Notes: generated by a model not told the origin, from the sequence alone. DNA of 55,384 nt from CAYVQU01 sp964453155 (GCA_964453155.1 CAYVQU010000011.1:1-55384), one strand, 5' to 3'. Shown: positions 24,041 through 32,885, counted from the stretch's first letter. Translations and numbers: made by a program.

Positions 24041-26158
24041 ATGAATCGACGGATTTGGGTTCTTCTCTTTTTGATCTGTCTCATTTGGGGAATGGTAAGT
24101 TGCGCGCCCGCAGCGATGGAAGAACCCGCAGTAGAAGCCCCCGCGGCTGAAGAGCCAGCCGCCGAAGAAGTTATCGAAACAATTGTCGTCGAGAAGGAAG
24201 TTGAAGTCGAGGTCGAAGAACCGGCCGATACCGCACCCACCGCCACCCTGCCCCCGCAACCGACCACCCTGCCCAACACTCCCACCCCCGCTCCCACTCA
24301 ACCCATCCCAACGCCCACGATTTTCGTCGAATCCCGGATTGTGGAGGTTGAGTGGCCCGAGAGATTGCATTTTGGGGATTCAGATGTGGTCCGATTGGCG
24401 CTGATCCCCACAACGGATGGCTATACCATTACGACCGAATTCCCCGATCATAAGACGATCACGCAGGATGTGCCCATCGTCCGCCCAGAAGGGTATGAAC
24501 TCTATGGGGTCGGTCGGCTTAATGGGGTCGGGTTCACCCTTGCGCCGAATGAAGATCAGGTCCGGGTGCTGCCGGTGGATGAATCGGTGGTCTGGCATTG
24601 GTCGCTGACACCCCAGCAGCCCGGCCGCCAGCGGATCACGGTGACACTCCTCATCCGTTGGGAACCGCTGGCCGGTACCACGGGCAAAACTCGCGAAGCA
24701 GTGGCTTATTCCAAGGGGCTGGAAATCCAAGTTTCATCATTCTTTGGATTGACTCGCGGCCAGGCGTTGACAACCGGTCTCTTCGGGGCTGTTTTTGGGG
24801 GCGGATTGAGCCTGTTCGCCCTGATTTATCGCCCGGTCAGGCAGCCCAAACCGCGCTTCATCACCCGCACCCCCAACCCCCAACTCGAAATCGAATGTCC
24901 GGCTGGTGTGCAGCTCCAACCCCAAGACGAAGCATTGCTTCAAGCGCTATTCTCGCGCTATGCCCGGCTGATCATCCAATCGGAATTTCTCTCGGGCTAT
25001 TCGGGTGCCCGAACCTTCTTGCTGCGTCCCATCCGCTCTGATGGCCGGGCCGATGCCGACACCATTGCCAAACTCGGTGAGCGAGGCTCTATACAGCACG
25101 AATTCCAAAATTACCAAACTTTTGTCAAACACACGCTGCCCCCCATTACGGCCCGGATTCAAACCCCGCCGATGTTCATTTCTACCAAGGGGAGAGGGGG
25201 AAATGGTGAGGGGCGCGCGGCATTACAATACACCTTCATTGGCGAATCTGGCACCACTCCTACTTCATTGCGGCAATCATTGTTAGCTGATCCCAATCCC
25301 GCCCTGCTGACTAAGCTGTTTGAAACATTCGGTCCTAACTGGTGGATGCAGCGTAATCCGTACACATTCCGACTGGCTCAGGAATACGACCGGGTGTTAC
25401 CGCCCCATTACGTCCTCGAACCAGATTTTGGCGTGGGCCGCGGGGTGGACGGCAATACCCCGCCCGGTGAATTAAACCTGTCTCCCGGGGAACGCGTGAC
25501 CCTGCGTAATTTCCCGATCCAAGAGCGCCGCGCCGATGGACAGAGTTTCAGCCTAAAAGGAGAACCCGTTCCGGGTCAACCTCGCCTAAGAATCCGTTGG
25601 TTGGGTTCTGAACTCCCCAAACGCCCCACCGGTCGGGTAATTGCCACCCGCGCGGACCTGCTCACAACTTATGTGGCTGGTTTTGATTTGTTTGGGCTAC
25701 CCGATCCCTTGGAAAAACTGCCCAAATTATTAACCGAATCGATCCGCGGTACCCAATCCATCATCCACGGTGATTTGAATCTCGAAAATATCCTGGTCGG
25801 CCCTGGTGAATTCGTCTGGCTGATCGACTTTGCCACCACCCGCGAAGGCCACCCCCTCGCCGACTTTGCCCATCTCGAAGCCGAGATTATTGCCCATGTG
25901 ATTGCGCCGCAGATTACTGATCTAAACGAATTCATTGAAATCCTAAATCCTCCCTCGTCCCTCCCACCTCAACTCGCAACCTTACGTTCCACGCTCCACG
26001 CCATCACGGAAAAATGTCTCGCCAACCCCACTCAACCGCGCGAATACTGGCTGGCGCTCTACCTTTCTTGCCTGGGGGCCTTGAAATACCGTAATTTGGA
26101 TTCCCATCAAAAGCACTGCTTATATTTAACAGCTGCATATCTCGCCGAATCCTTATAG
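24041..26158 (+). CDS. Lipoprotein-type transmembrane protein with cytoplasmic APH-like kinase domain
   Basis: A 705-residue multi-domain protein. Residues 1-20 are a signal sequence ending at a lipobox-like MVSC (Cys21; Met at -3 is atypical). Residues 22-95 are an Ala/Glu/Pro then Pro/Thr linker. Residues 95-235 form a beta-rich extracytoplasmic domain. Residues 243-263 are a single membrane segment followed by basic residues, placing the rest inside. Residues 305-620 resemble an aminoglycoside-phosphotransferase/choline-kinase fold: a glycine-rich segment GYSGARTFLL (319-328), the catalytic loop HGDLNLEN (576-583) and the metal motif IDFATT (595-600). The protein thus looks like a receptor kinase built on an APH fold. 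Substrate and signal are unknown. The minimal leader gives no strong start signal. Confidence 0.78.
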   Translation: MNRRIWVLLFLICLIWGMVSCAPAAMEEPAVEAPAAEEPAAEEVIETIVVEKEVEVEVEEPADTAPTATLPPQPTTLPNTPTPAPTQPIPTPTIFVESRIVEVEWPERLHFGDSDVVRLALIPTTDGYTITTEFPDHKTITQDVPIVRPEGYELYGVGRLNGVGFTLAPNEDQVRVLPVDESVVWHWSLTPQQPGRQRITVTLLIRWEPLAGTTGKTREAVAYSKGLEIQVSSFFGLTRGQALTTGLFGAVFGGGLSLFALIYRPVRQPKPRFITRTPNPQLEIECPAGVQLQPQDEALLQALFSRYARLIIQSEFLSGYSGARTFLLRPIRSDGRADADTIAKLGERGSIQHEFQNYQTFVKHTLPPITARIQTPPMFISTKGRGGNGEGRAALQYTFIGESGTTPTSLRQSLLADPNPALLTKLFETFGPNWWMQRNPYTFRLAQEYDRVLPPHYVLEPDFGVGRGVDGNTPPGELNLSPGERVTLRNFPIQERRADGQSFSLKGEPVPGQPRLRIRWLGSELPKRPTGRVIATRADLLTTYVAGFDLFGLPDPLEKLPKLLTESIRGTQSIIHGDLNLENILVGPGEFVWLIDFATTREGHPLADFAHLEAEIIAHVIAPQITDLNEFIEILNPPSSLPPQLATLRSTLHAITEKCLANPTQPREYWLALYLSCLGALKYRNLDSHQKHCLYLTAAYLAESL

Positions 26159-26438
26159 TTATCTACATTTATCCACAGAAAATCGCAACTTATCCCACAT
26201 AAAACCCACATGAGGGGTGATATCCCCCGTTTATCCCACAAAAACGTCTAAAAGGTCTGATTGGTCTAAATCGTCTAAAGCGTCGTTTAGGAGAACTGCC
26301 TATCTTTTGGAGTTGATTCTGGTGGGAAATTAGTTATCCACCGCAGAGCCGCTTAGTTTTATCTTCATTCCACAAATCTCTGCGCCCTTTGCGGCTCTGC
26401 GGTATAAATGATAAATAAGACCTTTACGACTAATTAGA
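26159..26438. repeat. Intergenic region with DnaA-box word and two phrase dyads
   Basis: About 280 bp without a gene. It has a perfect TTATCCACA (26169-26177), two TTATCCCACA words at about 26189 and 26232, and GGGGTGATATCCCCC between them. Next comes the GTCTAAAAGGTCTGATTGGTC phrase, then a 13-bp dyad ACCGCAGAGCCGC/GCGGCTCTGCGGT (26340-26352 and 26391-26403). A GACTAATTAGAC-type phrase lies before the transporter stop. This is an accumulation of intergenic phrase repeats between convergent genes. Confidence 0.55.
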
Positions 26439-27869
26439 CTACGCTCTCCTAAACCGCCGATCCTCATCCACCTTGATCAACACAATCGCTGAGACCAGGA
26501 ACAGGGCGGCGTAAATTCCGAAGATGAGCATGTAGCCTAATCCAGGCGTTTGGGGATATTGGGCGGTGAAATAATCGGCCAGCGGACCACCGATGTAGGC
26601 CCCGACGGCTCCGGCCCCGGCTCCAGCCAGGTTAGAGATGCCCAGGAATTTGCCGGCATCCTTCTTGGGGACGATGTCGGTGCCCAAGGCCCAGTTACTG
26701 GTGAAGAACATCCCGACGCCCGCACCGACGATGCAGCCGCCAATCATGATAAAGGTCATGTTGGGCGAGAGCAGCAGGATGACAGTACCAACTGCGGCTA
26801 GAATGCCGCTCAAGGCGACCAATAATTTGCGCCCAATTTTGTCAGCCAGGAACCCGCTGGGGAGGGCGAAGATCAGGATCAAAACGCCGACAACAAGTTT
26901 TAGTCGCGAAGCCGGTCCGGCCGCGGTGTCCCCATCGTATCCCAAACGACCTTGAATGAAATATAAGGCGAAAGTAGACAGATTGCTGGCTCCCACCAAA
27001 AATGCCAGCCGGTTGATGACCCACCAAGTGAAAGACGGGTTCTTTTTGGCTTCTTCTCGCCCGATACTGATTTGAATGCTGCCCCACACCCCCAGAATGA
27101 CGGCGATCGCCATCCCTGTCAGGCCGACTAGCCCCATCACGATTAAATCGGTTGACAAGGTGCCCCCAGCAAAATTCCCAACCCAACCGACAAATTCACC
27201 TGATCCCAAAATGACGACCATGAAAACCAATGTCATGGCGACCAGTCGTCCAAACGGAGTCCAATCGAGCGGATCGGGTTTTTCTTCCAGCCGGGTTTCT
27301 TTGACGAGCAGGGTAATAACCATTGCGGCCAGCAACAGCCCAATTTGGACTGCGATCCCGCTCCACATCTTTCCGGCGGCGATCATCGGCCCAATGGTGA
27401 GCGCAATGATGATCAAGGGAAGCAGTTCCATCACCGCTTTGACGCCGGAGACGCGGCCGTGCTGCTCTTCGGGAACCAGATCGGGGATCAAGCCCTGGGT
27501 TGCCCCATGAGCGATATTCGAAGCGACTTGCGAGAATACGACTCCGGCAAACAGAATCCAATAGGTTGGCGACGCGCCGATGGCGATTAGGGCAAATACG
27601 TTGAGAATAGTGCCGATCAGGATATAAGGTCGACGTTTACCCCATTTGGCCATGTTGCGGTCTGAGAGCATCCCGGCCAGGGCCTGGACCAGCAAAGCGA
27701 TCATCAGCGAGTACAGGCGCATGTTGCCATAAAAAGTCCCTTGCTGTTCGGGTCCCACAAAGCGTTGGACCAGCAAGGGCTGGATCAAACCATTGGCCTG
27801 CGATACTGCCGTCAGACCAAACCAATAGATGTTAATGGTGAGGTAGTCGTACCAGGAGAAACGCTTCAT
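26439..27869 (-). CDS. MFS transporter of SLC45/GPH-like type
   Basis: A 476-residue permease with about 12 membrane segments. The N-terminal half has the loop signature GMLSDRNMAKWGKRRPYILIGTI, and the second half has GFLADKIGRKLLVALSG. The first pattern, with R-N-x2-K-x-G-K-R-R-P, is characteristic of GPH/SLC45-like sugar or solute symporters. VASNIAHGATQGLIPDLVPEEQHGRVSG also fits that group. The substrate is unknown, perhaps a sugar. The ATG follows an AAAGGA site. Confidence 0.9.
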   Translation of the reverse strand: MKRFSWYDYLTINIYWFGLTAVSQANGLIQPLLVQRFVGPEQQGTFYGNMRLYSLMIALLVQALAGMLSDRNMAKWGKRRPYILIGTILNVFALIAIGASPTYWILFAGVVFSQVASNIAHGATQGLIPDLVPEEQHGRVSGVKAVMELLPLIIIALTIGPMIAAGKMWSGIAVQIGLLLAAMVITLLVKETRLEEKPDPLDWTPFGRLVAMTLVFMVVILGSGEFVGWVGNFAGGTLSTDLIVMGLVGLTGMAIAVILGVWGSIQISIGREEAKKNPSFTWWVINRLAFLVGASNLSTFALYFIQGRLGYDGDTAAGPASRLKLVVGVLILIFALPSGFLADKIGRKLLVALSGILAAVGTVILLLSPNMTFIMIGGCIVGAGVGMFFTSNWALGTDIVPKKDAGKFLGISNLAGAGAGAVGAYIGGPLADYFTAQYPQTPGLGYMLIFGIYAALFLVSAIVLIKVDEDRRFRRA

Positions 27870-27978
27870 GGGAGGTCCTTTCGATTTTATGTAAAATCAC
27901 GCAAAGACGCCAAGTCGCCAAGTTTTTCCTTCATTCAATTTTTACGCCTTAGCGGCTTGGCGTGAGATGACGCTTGAA
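27870..27978. repeat. Intergenic GCAAAGACGCCAAG phrase dyad
   Basis: CACGCAAAGACGCCAAG (about 27899-27915) faces CTTAGCGGCTTGGCGTGAG (about 27948-27966) around a T-rich centre. This is a familiar type of intergenic phrase, between the MFS start and the convergent-side membrane protein stop on the minus strand. Confidence 0.55.
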
Positions 27979-28458
27979 TCAACCTTTATTTTCTGGACTT
28001 TTTTTTCGAGTGGCGATCGGAGGCAGCATGAGCAGGAACCCAACTGCAATGACAATCTCGCCGATTAATACCCCGCGATATTGCCACCGTCCAAAACTAG
28101 GTGTAAGGGGCCAGGGCTGGCTGCCGATCCCGAAGACGTCGGCCATCCCTGAGGCAACCGCAATCACATAGCCGGTAGCGACCAGCCGTAAACCGATGTC
28201 GGCCCCAATCGTTCGTTGGGTGCCAATCCAGAGTGAACTTAAACTGATATACCCCCCCACACAAATGATCGCCAGCCCGATCAGAAAGACTGCGATTTGA
28301 ACAAACCCAATCACCGGGCTGCGGTCCAGGCCGAATAATTCGGGGGAGGTACCCATGATGAAAACCAGAAAACCGAAGGCGGCAATGATCATACCGCCCA
28401 GTGAACGGCGGCTGCCAACACGTTTCTTTTTCTTAGGTTGGGGGGGTTCTTCTGTCAT
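27979..28458 (-). CDS. Small membrane protein, four transmembrane segments
   Basis: A 159-residue protein with a basic N-terminus (EEPPQPKKKKRVGSRRS) and four hydrophobic stretches, for example MIIAAFGFLVFIMGTSPELFGL, VIGFVQIAVFLIGLAIICVGGYISL, LVATGYVIAVASGMADVF and VLIGEIVIAVGFLLMLPP. No family is recognised. It starts 9 bp after the stop of the dipeptidase gene on the same strand, so the two are translationally close and probably co-transcribed. The function may be linked to the dipeptidase (inference). Confidence 0.75.
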   Translation of the reverse strand: MTEEPPQPKKKKRVGSRRSLGGMIIAAFGFLVFIMGTSPELFGLDRSPVIGFVQIAVFLIGLAIICVGGYISLSSLWIGTQRTIGADIGLRLVATGYVIAVASGMADVFGIGSQPWPLTPSFGRWQYRGVLIGEIVIAVGFLLMLPPIATRKKSPENKG

Positions 28459-28467
28459 CGGTTTTTC

Positions 28468-29553
28468 TTACTCCGGCAAGGTTTCAGCTAAAAAATCAAT
28501 CCAATTGCGGCCCAGAACCGCGGCGATGTCTGCTTGAGTATACCCTTTTTCAGCCAGGAGAGGGCCCAGTTTCTGGAGATCGGCAATCGTATCGATTTCG
28601 GCCGGAGTTTGTTGGACTCCAAAACCGCCATCGAAGTCGCTGCCGATGCCAACATGCTTTGCATCTCCGGCAATCTGACAGATATGGTCGATGTGCGCGA
28701 TCACATGCTGAAGGGTCACTACATGGCGCCCATCGGACGGCTGCCAGCCATTGATCAGGAACCGGTTGAAAGGTACTACCCCGATGATTCCATTCCGCTC
28801 GATCAGGTTGGCGATGACCTCATCAGACAAAAACCGGTTGCTCTGGGTGCCTTTGAGTAAGGATTTGGCGTTGGCATGGGAGGCAATAATCCGGCCCTCG
28901 TACGAATCCAGGGATTGAAAAACAGCTTTCTCGTCCATGTGGCTGATATCCAGCGAAAATCCAAAGCTGGCCATCGCTTCCAGGAGGGCGTAACCTTCTG
29001 AAGTCAGCGGACCGGGTTCGCGCGTCCCCCCGCAGAAGCGGGTTCCCGTCCAGGCGGGTCCAATGATCCGCACCCCGCGGCCCCACCATTCTTCTAATTC
29101 GCCGGGGGCGCGCACGCCTTCGGCTCCCTCCATTAACGGGATTAATCCTACCGGCCGGTCGGCGACGATATCCTCACTCTTCCACTTAGATAACACCTCC
29201 TGGAGGGTGGGCTGATCCAACACCAGTTGAAATTTATCCGGGTTGTCATCCACCAGACGGTAATAGGCATCGAGTTGGGCGTTGTAGCGGACGTTGGCCT
29301 CGTTGGCATCTTCGTAATGTTGGGCATCCCACTCCCCGAGCTTGGCCTTGATGGGGGCCACAAACAAAGTCGCAAAAATTAAGGCTACCTGACCCTTCTG
29401 AAAATCAGGCCACCCTAAAAGCGTATCGTCATTTTTGGTTGAGATATCGGTACCGAGTTCCAGTTCGCGCGTTTCCGCGGCTGAACGGGCATAATTGCGG
29501 TCAAAAGTCAGGATATTCCAGGCTAAATCTTGGTGTGCGTCGACAATGATCAT
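28468..29553 (-). CDS. Membrane dipeptidase (peptidase family M19)
   Basis: A 361-residue zinc dipeptidase of the renal-dipeptidase type, which hydrolyses dipeptides including D-amino acid forms. Metal-site blocks: DAHQDLAWN at the N-terminus (family DxHND variant with Gln), the bridging Glu in PLMEGAEGVR, His in DISHMDEKAVF, IIASHANAKSL, and Asp in VGIGSDFDGGFG. The length is normal. A TATAAT reads on the minus strand at 29582-29587, giving a leader of about 20 nt. It heads a likely two-gene operon with the small membrane protein. Confidence 0.92.
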   Translation of the reverse strand: MIIVDAHQDLAWNILTFDRNYARSAAETRELELGTDISTKNDDTLLGWPDFQKGQVALIFATLFVAPIKAKLGEWDAQHYEDANEANVRYNAQLDAYYRLVDDNPDKFQLVLDQPTLQEVLSKWKSEDIVADRPVGLIPLMEGAEGVRAPGELEEWWGRGVRIIGPAWTGTRFCGGTREPGPLTSEGYALLEAMASFGFSLDISHMDEKAVFQSLDSYEGRIIASHANAKSLLKGTQSNRFLSDEVIANLIERNGIIGVVPFNRFLINGWQPSDGRHVVTLQHVIAHIDHICQIAGDAKHVGIGSDFDGGFGVQQTPAEIDTIADLQKLGPLLAEKGYTQADIAAVLGRNWIDFLAETLPE

Positions 29554-29710
29554 AGTTGGTTTGTTGGTCGGGATTGATTCTATTATATAAAGTATGCTAG
29601 AAAAAGCATCCTGAGTAGCGAAAGCGTATCGAAGGGTGCTTTCTGGGTAACATAAATTATAAGTTGGAACTTACAATGTAGATGTTCAATAATTCAGAAT
29701 CAGGTGGCAG
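29554..29710. other. Intergenic region between dipeptidase and mutY
   Basis: Holds the dipeptidase -10 TATAAT (29582-29587, minus) and one short GTATCGAAGGGTG phrase (29622-29634, with AGCATCCTGAGTAGCGAAAG before it). The phrase is related to those at 21220-21350 and 39185-39260. No gene. Confidence 0.5.
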
Positions 29711-30775
29711 TCAACTGCCGGCCGACAACCGATTCGAAATCCGGCGGTCAATCTTGCCCATGGGGAAATCGGCTAATTCGGCGGCCGTGACCCAGCGTAG
29801 ATCGGTGTGTTCGTAGAGGTGGGGTTCGTGGCCATTGAGATCGCATAAAAAGGCATGCAAAGTAACTTTGAAATGGGTATAGGCGTGTTGATAAATTCCA
29901 AAGGGTGCGCCGACCTGAATATCAACGCCTAATTCTTCGCAAATTTCGCGCTTTAGGCAGGTGGGGAGGTCTTCGCCGGGTTCTTGTTTGCCGCCGGGAA
30001 ATTCCCACATCCCGCCGAGAAGACCCGTGGGGGGGCGCTGGACGATCATGATTTTGTCATTTCGTTGGAAAACGGCCGCGGTGACAGTGTGATGGGGAAT
30101 CTTGGCCTTAGGTTTCTTAACCGGCCGTTCAGGTTGCACGCCTAAGGCTTTTGCTTCACAAATATCAAGCAGGGGGCAGTGATCGCAATCGGGGTTTTTG
30201 GGGAGGCAAATCGTTGCCCCTAAATCCATAATGGCCTGGTTATGGTCCCCGGCCTGCCCCGCAGGGAGATTTTCAGCGGCTAAATCCCATAATAACGCTT
30301 CTCCCTCTTTTGACCGAGCAGGGATATCCACATTGAAAACCCGCGCCAGCACCCGGCGGATATTGCCGTCGAGCGCGGCTTCATCCTGCCCAAAAGCGAT
30401 GGAGGCGACCGCCGCGGCGGTATAGCGTCCGATCCCAGGCAGTTTTTGGAGTTTGGCTGCCTCTTTAGGTAGAAACCCAGCATACTCTTCAACGATGACT
30501 TGGGCTGCTTTATGCAGATTTCGAGCCCGGCTGTAATAGCCTAATCCCTCCCACAAATTCAGTACATCCTGTTGAGGGGCCATGGCTAAGTCTGATACCG
30601 TCGGGAATTTCACCAGCCAGCGCTCAAAATACGGAATCACCGTCTCGACCCGGGTTTGTTGAAGCATGATTTCCGACACCCAGACCGCATAGGGATCGGG
30701 ATGGCCGCGCCAGGGCAGGGTGCGGCCATGGACGGCGTACCAAGCTAATAGTTTTTTTGCAAAGGGGGTGCGCAT
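29711..30775 (-). CDS. mutY: A/G-specific adenine DNA glycosylase
   Basis: A 354-residue MutY that removes adenine mispaired with 8-oxoguanine. The helix-hairpin-helix is LPGIGRYTAAAVASIAFG, with the catalytic-region Asp in ALDGNIRRVLARVF. EIMLQQTRVETVIPYF is the conserved N-terminal block. The iron-sulfur loop has the C-x6-C-x2-C-x5-C pattern (CLPKNPDCDHCPLLDIC). The C-terminal third is the Nudix-like 8-oxoG recognition domain (GGMWEFPGGKQEPGE). The length is standard. The start lacks a clear Shine-Dalgarno site. Confidence 0.96.
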   Translation of the reverse strand: MRTPFAKKLLAWYAVHGRTLPWRGHPDPYAVWVSEIMLQQTRVETVIPYFERWLVKFPTVSDLAMAPQQDVLNLWEGLGYYSRARNLHKAAQVIVEEYAGFLPKEAAKLQKLPGIGRYTAAAVASIAFGQDEAALDGNIRRVLARVFNVDIPARSKEGEALLWDLAAENLPAGQAGDHNQAIMDLGATICLPKNPDCDHCPLLDICEAKALGVQPERPVKKPKAKIPHHTVTAAVFQRNDKIMIVQRPPTGLLGGMWEFPGGKQEPGEDLPTCLKREICEELGVDIQVGAPFGIYQHAYTHFKVTLHAFLCDLNGHEPHLYEHTDLRWVTAAELADFPMGKIDRRISNRLSAGS

Positions 30776-30854
30776 AAAGAAAAAGACCAGAGACAGAAAA
30801 TGGAGATAGATCTCAGAATTCTCTCTATCTCCATGCTCTAATCCCCAGTCTTAT

Positions 30855-31157
30855 TTACATCTGAAAACCGGGCTTCGATTTGACTGTTTTGATGATCAAA
30901 TTCTCAACATAATCGTGGAGTTTGACCAGCAGTTCATCCCATTCGGCTGATCCCAAAATTTGTGGCAGTGATTCGCTGCCGCGGGCTTCGGCGGAGGCCA
31001 AAATTTGGGGTTGATCGCCATACACCGTAACCCAGGCATCCGTCGGTTCCAGACCCAATTGCTGCATCTCTGGGATTAATTCGCGTACCACAAACTCGAA
31101 ATACTCTTGTTCGCGCCCCGCTAAGATGTCCCAGGTCATCAGCAATTTTACGGTCAT
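30855..31157 (-). CDS. Uncharacterised small protein, possible dimeric alpha-beta barrel
   Basis: A 100-residue soluble protein. VKLLMTWDILAGREQEYFEFVVRELIPEMQQLG followed by a strand (WVTVYGDQPQILASAEA) suggests the ferredoxin-like fold of small monooxygenase-type (ABM) proteins, but no catalytic residues are recognised. The ATG at 31157 follows GGAG and is preferred to an upstream ATG at 31184. The region between it and MutY holds an inverted GGAGATAGA/TCTATCTCC phrase. The function is unknown. Confidence 0.65.
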   Translation of the reverse strand: MTVKLLMTWDILAGREQEYFEFVVRELIPEMQQLGLEPTDAWVTVYGDQPQILASAEARGSESLPQILGSAEWDELLVKLHDYVENLIIKTVKSKPGFQM

Positions 31158-31210
31158 TTTTTTCTCCAACTGCAGGTCAATCAAACCGAATTTAGGATGT
31201 TTAGTTCTGT

Positions 31211-31319
31211 GCAGATTTCGGGAAATATATTGGTTTTGAATTCATGTTCAAACCGAAAACTGCTTAGGTGTTGCGGTAAATAATGTTAGATTGAGTTCGT
31301 AGGATAAACCGCAACACAC
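31211..31319. repeat. Bipartite hairpin element, copy E1
   Basis: Hairpin 1 is GCAGATTTCGG (31211-31221) with CCGAAAACTGC (31253-31263), one mismatch. Hairpin 2 is GTGTTGCGGT (31268-31277) with ACCGCAACAC (31308-31317), perfect. Hairpin 2 ends right at the stop codon of the minus-strand MBL hydrolase gene (31319-31321). Compared with copies E2 and E3 the stem differs but stays paired. Confidence 0.82.
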
Positions 31320-31960
31320 TATTTCTTGTAATCGAGGACGACCACCTTGGTGTCGGTGGGGACCCCAGATTTGGTAACTTTCAGCGCTGGGACGGCTTCA
31401 ACCTCGTTCAATCCCATTTCTTTGAGGAACTTATCCAGCGGATCGAGATCTAATTTGCAATCGGGGGTCGCATAATGCATCGGGATAACGATCCCTGGTT
31501 CGAGCAGGCTGACTACTTCAGCCGCTTTGGCCGCATTTAGCCCGTTCCCCGCGCCAACAGGGACCAGGGCGACGTTGACGGTTCCCAAGGCTTCCACCTG
31601 CTTCTGAGTGGGAACCCGCCGAATATCACCCAGATGAGCCACGGTCACCCCGCTATAGTCGAAGACACACAAGATATTCCGCTTTTCAGATTTATCGCGC
31701 TTCTTGCCGTTGGTTTGGATCGCAGTGATAAACACACCGCCGATCTCAAATTCACCCGGCCCCGTGATTTCCCATGGCTTAGATTTAACCACTCCGATAT
31801 TGTTATGCCCGGGGGCATCGTGGCTAACAGAAACGATATTGCCACGCAGGCTAAGCGGGCCGTACCCGATTGGGGTATGGTCATAAGGATCCGTAACGAC
31901 GGTGGCTAAACCGCGTTCAGTAAGCCGAAAACAGGAATGTCCGTACCAAGTAATTTCCAT
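31319..31960 (-). CDS. MBL-fold metallo-hydrolase (beta-lactamase superfamily III type)
   Basis: A 213-residue compact metallo-beta-lactamase-fold protein. Blocks: ITWYGHSCFRL, TDPYDHTPIGY, NIVSVSHDAPGHNN, HLGDIRRVPTQ and VIPMHYATPDCK. These match the small MBL proteins of the Lactamase_B_3/UPF0173 kind, of unknown substrate. The usual H-x-H-x-D-H metal motif is degenerate here (HDAPGH), while the HLGD and PMHY ligands are kept. AAGGAG precedes the ATG. Its stop codon sits at the edge of repeat element E1. Confidence 0.86.
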   Translation of the reverse strand: MEITWYGHSCFRLTERGLATVVTDPYDHTPIGYGPLSLRGNIVSVSHDAPGHNNIGVVKSKPWEITGPGEFEIGGVFITAIQTNGKKRDKSEKRNILCVFDYSGVTVAHLGDIRRVPTQKQVEALGTVNVALVPVGAGNGLNAAKAAEVVSLLEPGIVIPMHYATPDCKLDLDPLDKFLKEMGLNEVEAVPALKVTKSGVPTDTKVVVLDYKK

Positions 31961-31987
31961 TAACGTGAACTCCTTCTAGACCTTAAA

Positions 31988-32095
31988 CAGATTTCGGAAA
32001 GTGTATCGAGTTAGGAAACCGCTCAAACCGAAAACTGCTCAAGCGTGACGGTAAAACACGCTGATTTTATTTTCAAGTACAAACCGTCACGCGCT
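31988..32095. repeat. Bipartite hairpin element, copy E2
   Basis: Hairpin 1 is CAGATTTCGG (31988-31997) with CCGAAAACTG (32028-32037). Hairpin 2 is GCGTGACGGT (32043-32052) with ACCGTCACGC (32083-32092), perfect. The stem bases differ from E1 and E3 at several positions with matching changes in the other arm. It lies between two divergent genes and touches no coding end. The rest of the 285-bp gap (to 32233) holds no gene. Confidence 0.82.
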
Positions 32096-32233
32096 TAATT
32101 ATACTTCATCGCAGGGCTGTAAGCCAAATCGGGAAGCTAAATTTCAGGTGAGAAAGTCATCTCTTGGCGTCTCCACCCATAAGTAGCTGGCGGTTTATGT
32201 TTTCAACAACTAACCGTCCCAATCATAATCGAG

Positions 32234-32245
32234 TACAATTCCCAT
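32234..32245 (+). promoter_or_regulatory. -10 box immediately before the SGNH hydrolase start
   Basis: TACAAT at 32234-32239 lies 6 nt before the ATG at 32246, and no Shine-Dalgarno site is present. The transcript would start at or next to the ATG, a leaderless arrangement. A -35 box is not obvious. Confidence 0.5.
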
Positions 32246-32884
32246 ATGACCTCAGTACCATTCCGTTTCCTGGCTTTGGGAGATTCATACACGATTGGCG
32301 AAAGCACTCCGCTGTGTGAAAACTGGCCTAACCAACTCGTTGTGGCCTTGCGTCAAACAGGAATTGAGATCTCTCCCCCAACGATCATCGCCGAAACCGG
32401 CTGGACCACCCAAGATTTGCTCTTGGCATTGAACAAAGCCAATCTAAAGCATCCGTATAATCTGGTTACCCTGCTCATCGGGGTCAATAATCAATATCGC
32501 GGTTGGGGGCTAGCTGAGTATCGGCAAGAATTCCATTTGTTGCTGCGGCAGGCCATCGCTTACGGGGGGAATGACCCTGGCAAAGTCATTGTGATATCGA
32601 TCCCCGATTGGGGGAAAACCCCCTTTGCCAACGACCGTAATCGCCGCCAAATACGCGCCGAAATCGAAGCCTTCAATGCCATCAATTGCCCGGCCGCCTG
32701 GCAGGCTGGAACCCATTACCTCGATGTCACCCCGATTTCGCGCCAGGTGCTGAATGATCCCGACCTGATCGCGGCCGATGATCTCCACCCCTCCCCAAAA
32801 ATGTATGCTGCCTGGGTGCAATTACTCTTCCCGATTGCATACGCAATATTAACCGCTCAAATTCCAACCCCGCAATTTCCATAA
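32246..32884 (+). CDS. SGNH/GDSL-family hydrolase adjoining kynureninase
   Basis: A 212-residue cytoplasmic SGNH hydrolase with no signal peptide. Block I is FLALGDSYTIGEST with the nucleophile Ser, block III is LIGVNNQYRG with oxyanion Asn, and block V is DDLHPSPKMYAAW with Asp and His. It ends 1 bp before the kynureninase start, so the two are co-transcribed and coupled. This suggests an ester or amide hydrolysis step near kynurenine metabolism, for instance deformylation of N-formylkynurenine, but known arylformamidases belong to other families, so that is a hypothesis only. Confidence 0.86.
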   Translation: MTSVPFRFLALGDSYTIGESTPLCENWPNQLVVALRQTGIEISPPTIIAETGWTTQDLLLALNKANLKHPYNLVTLLIGVNNQYRGWGLAEYRQEFHLLLRQAIAYGGNDPGKVIVISIPDWGKTPFANDRNRRQIRAEIEAFNAINCPAAWQAGTHYLDVTPISRQVLNDPDLIAADDLHPSPKMYAAWVQLLFPIAYAILTAQIPTPQFP

Positions 32885-32885
32885 T

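Noticed and set aside
26169..26177. Perfect TTATCCACA as a second origin signal
   Set aside because: It is a single box among TTATCCCACA-type phrase words between convergent genes, with no cluster around it.
30230..30262. Possible short in-frame insertion in mutY (protein segment NLPAGQAGDHNQ)
   Set aside because: The segment sits where ordinary MutY proteins have similar residues before the NQAxMDLGA block, so there is no evidence of insertion.
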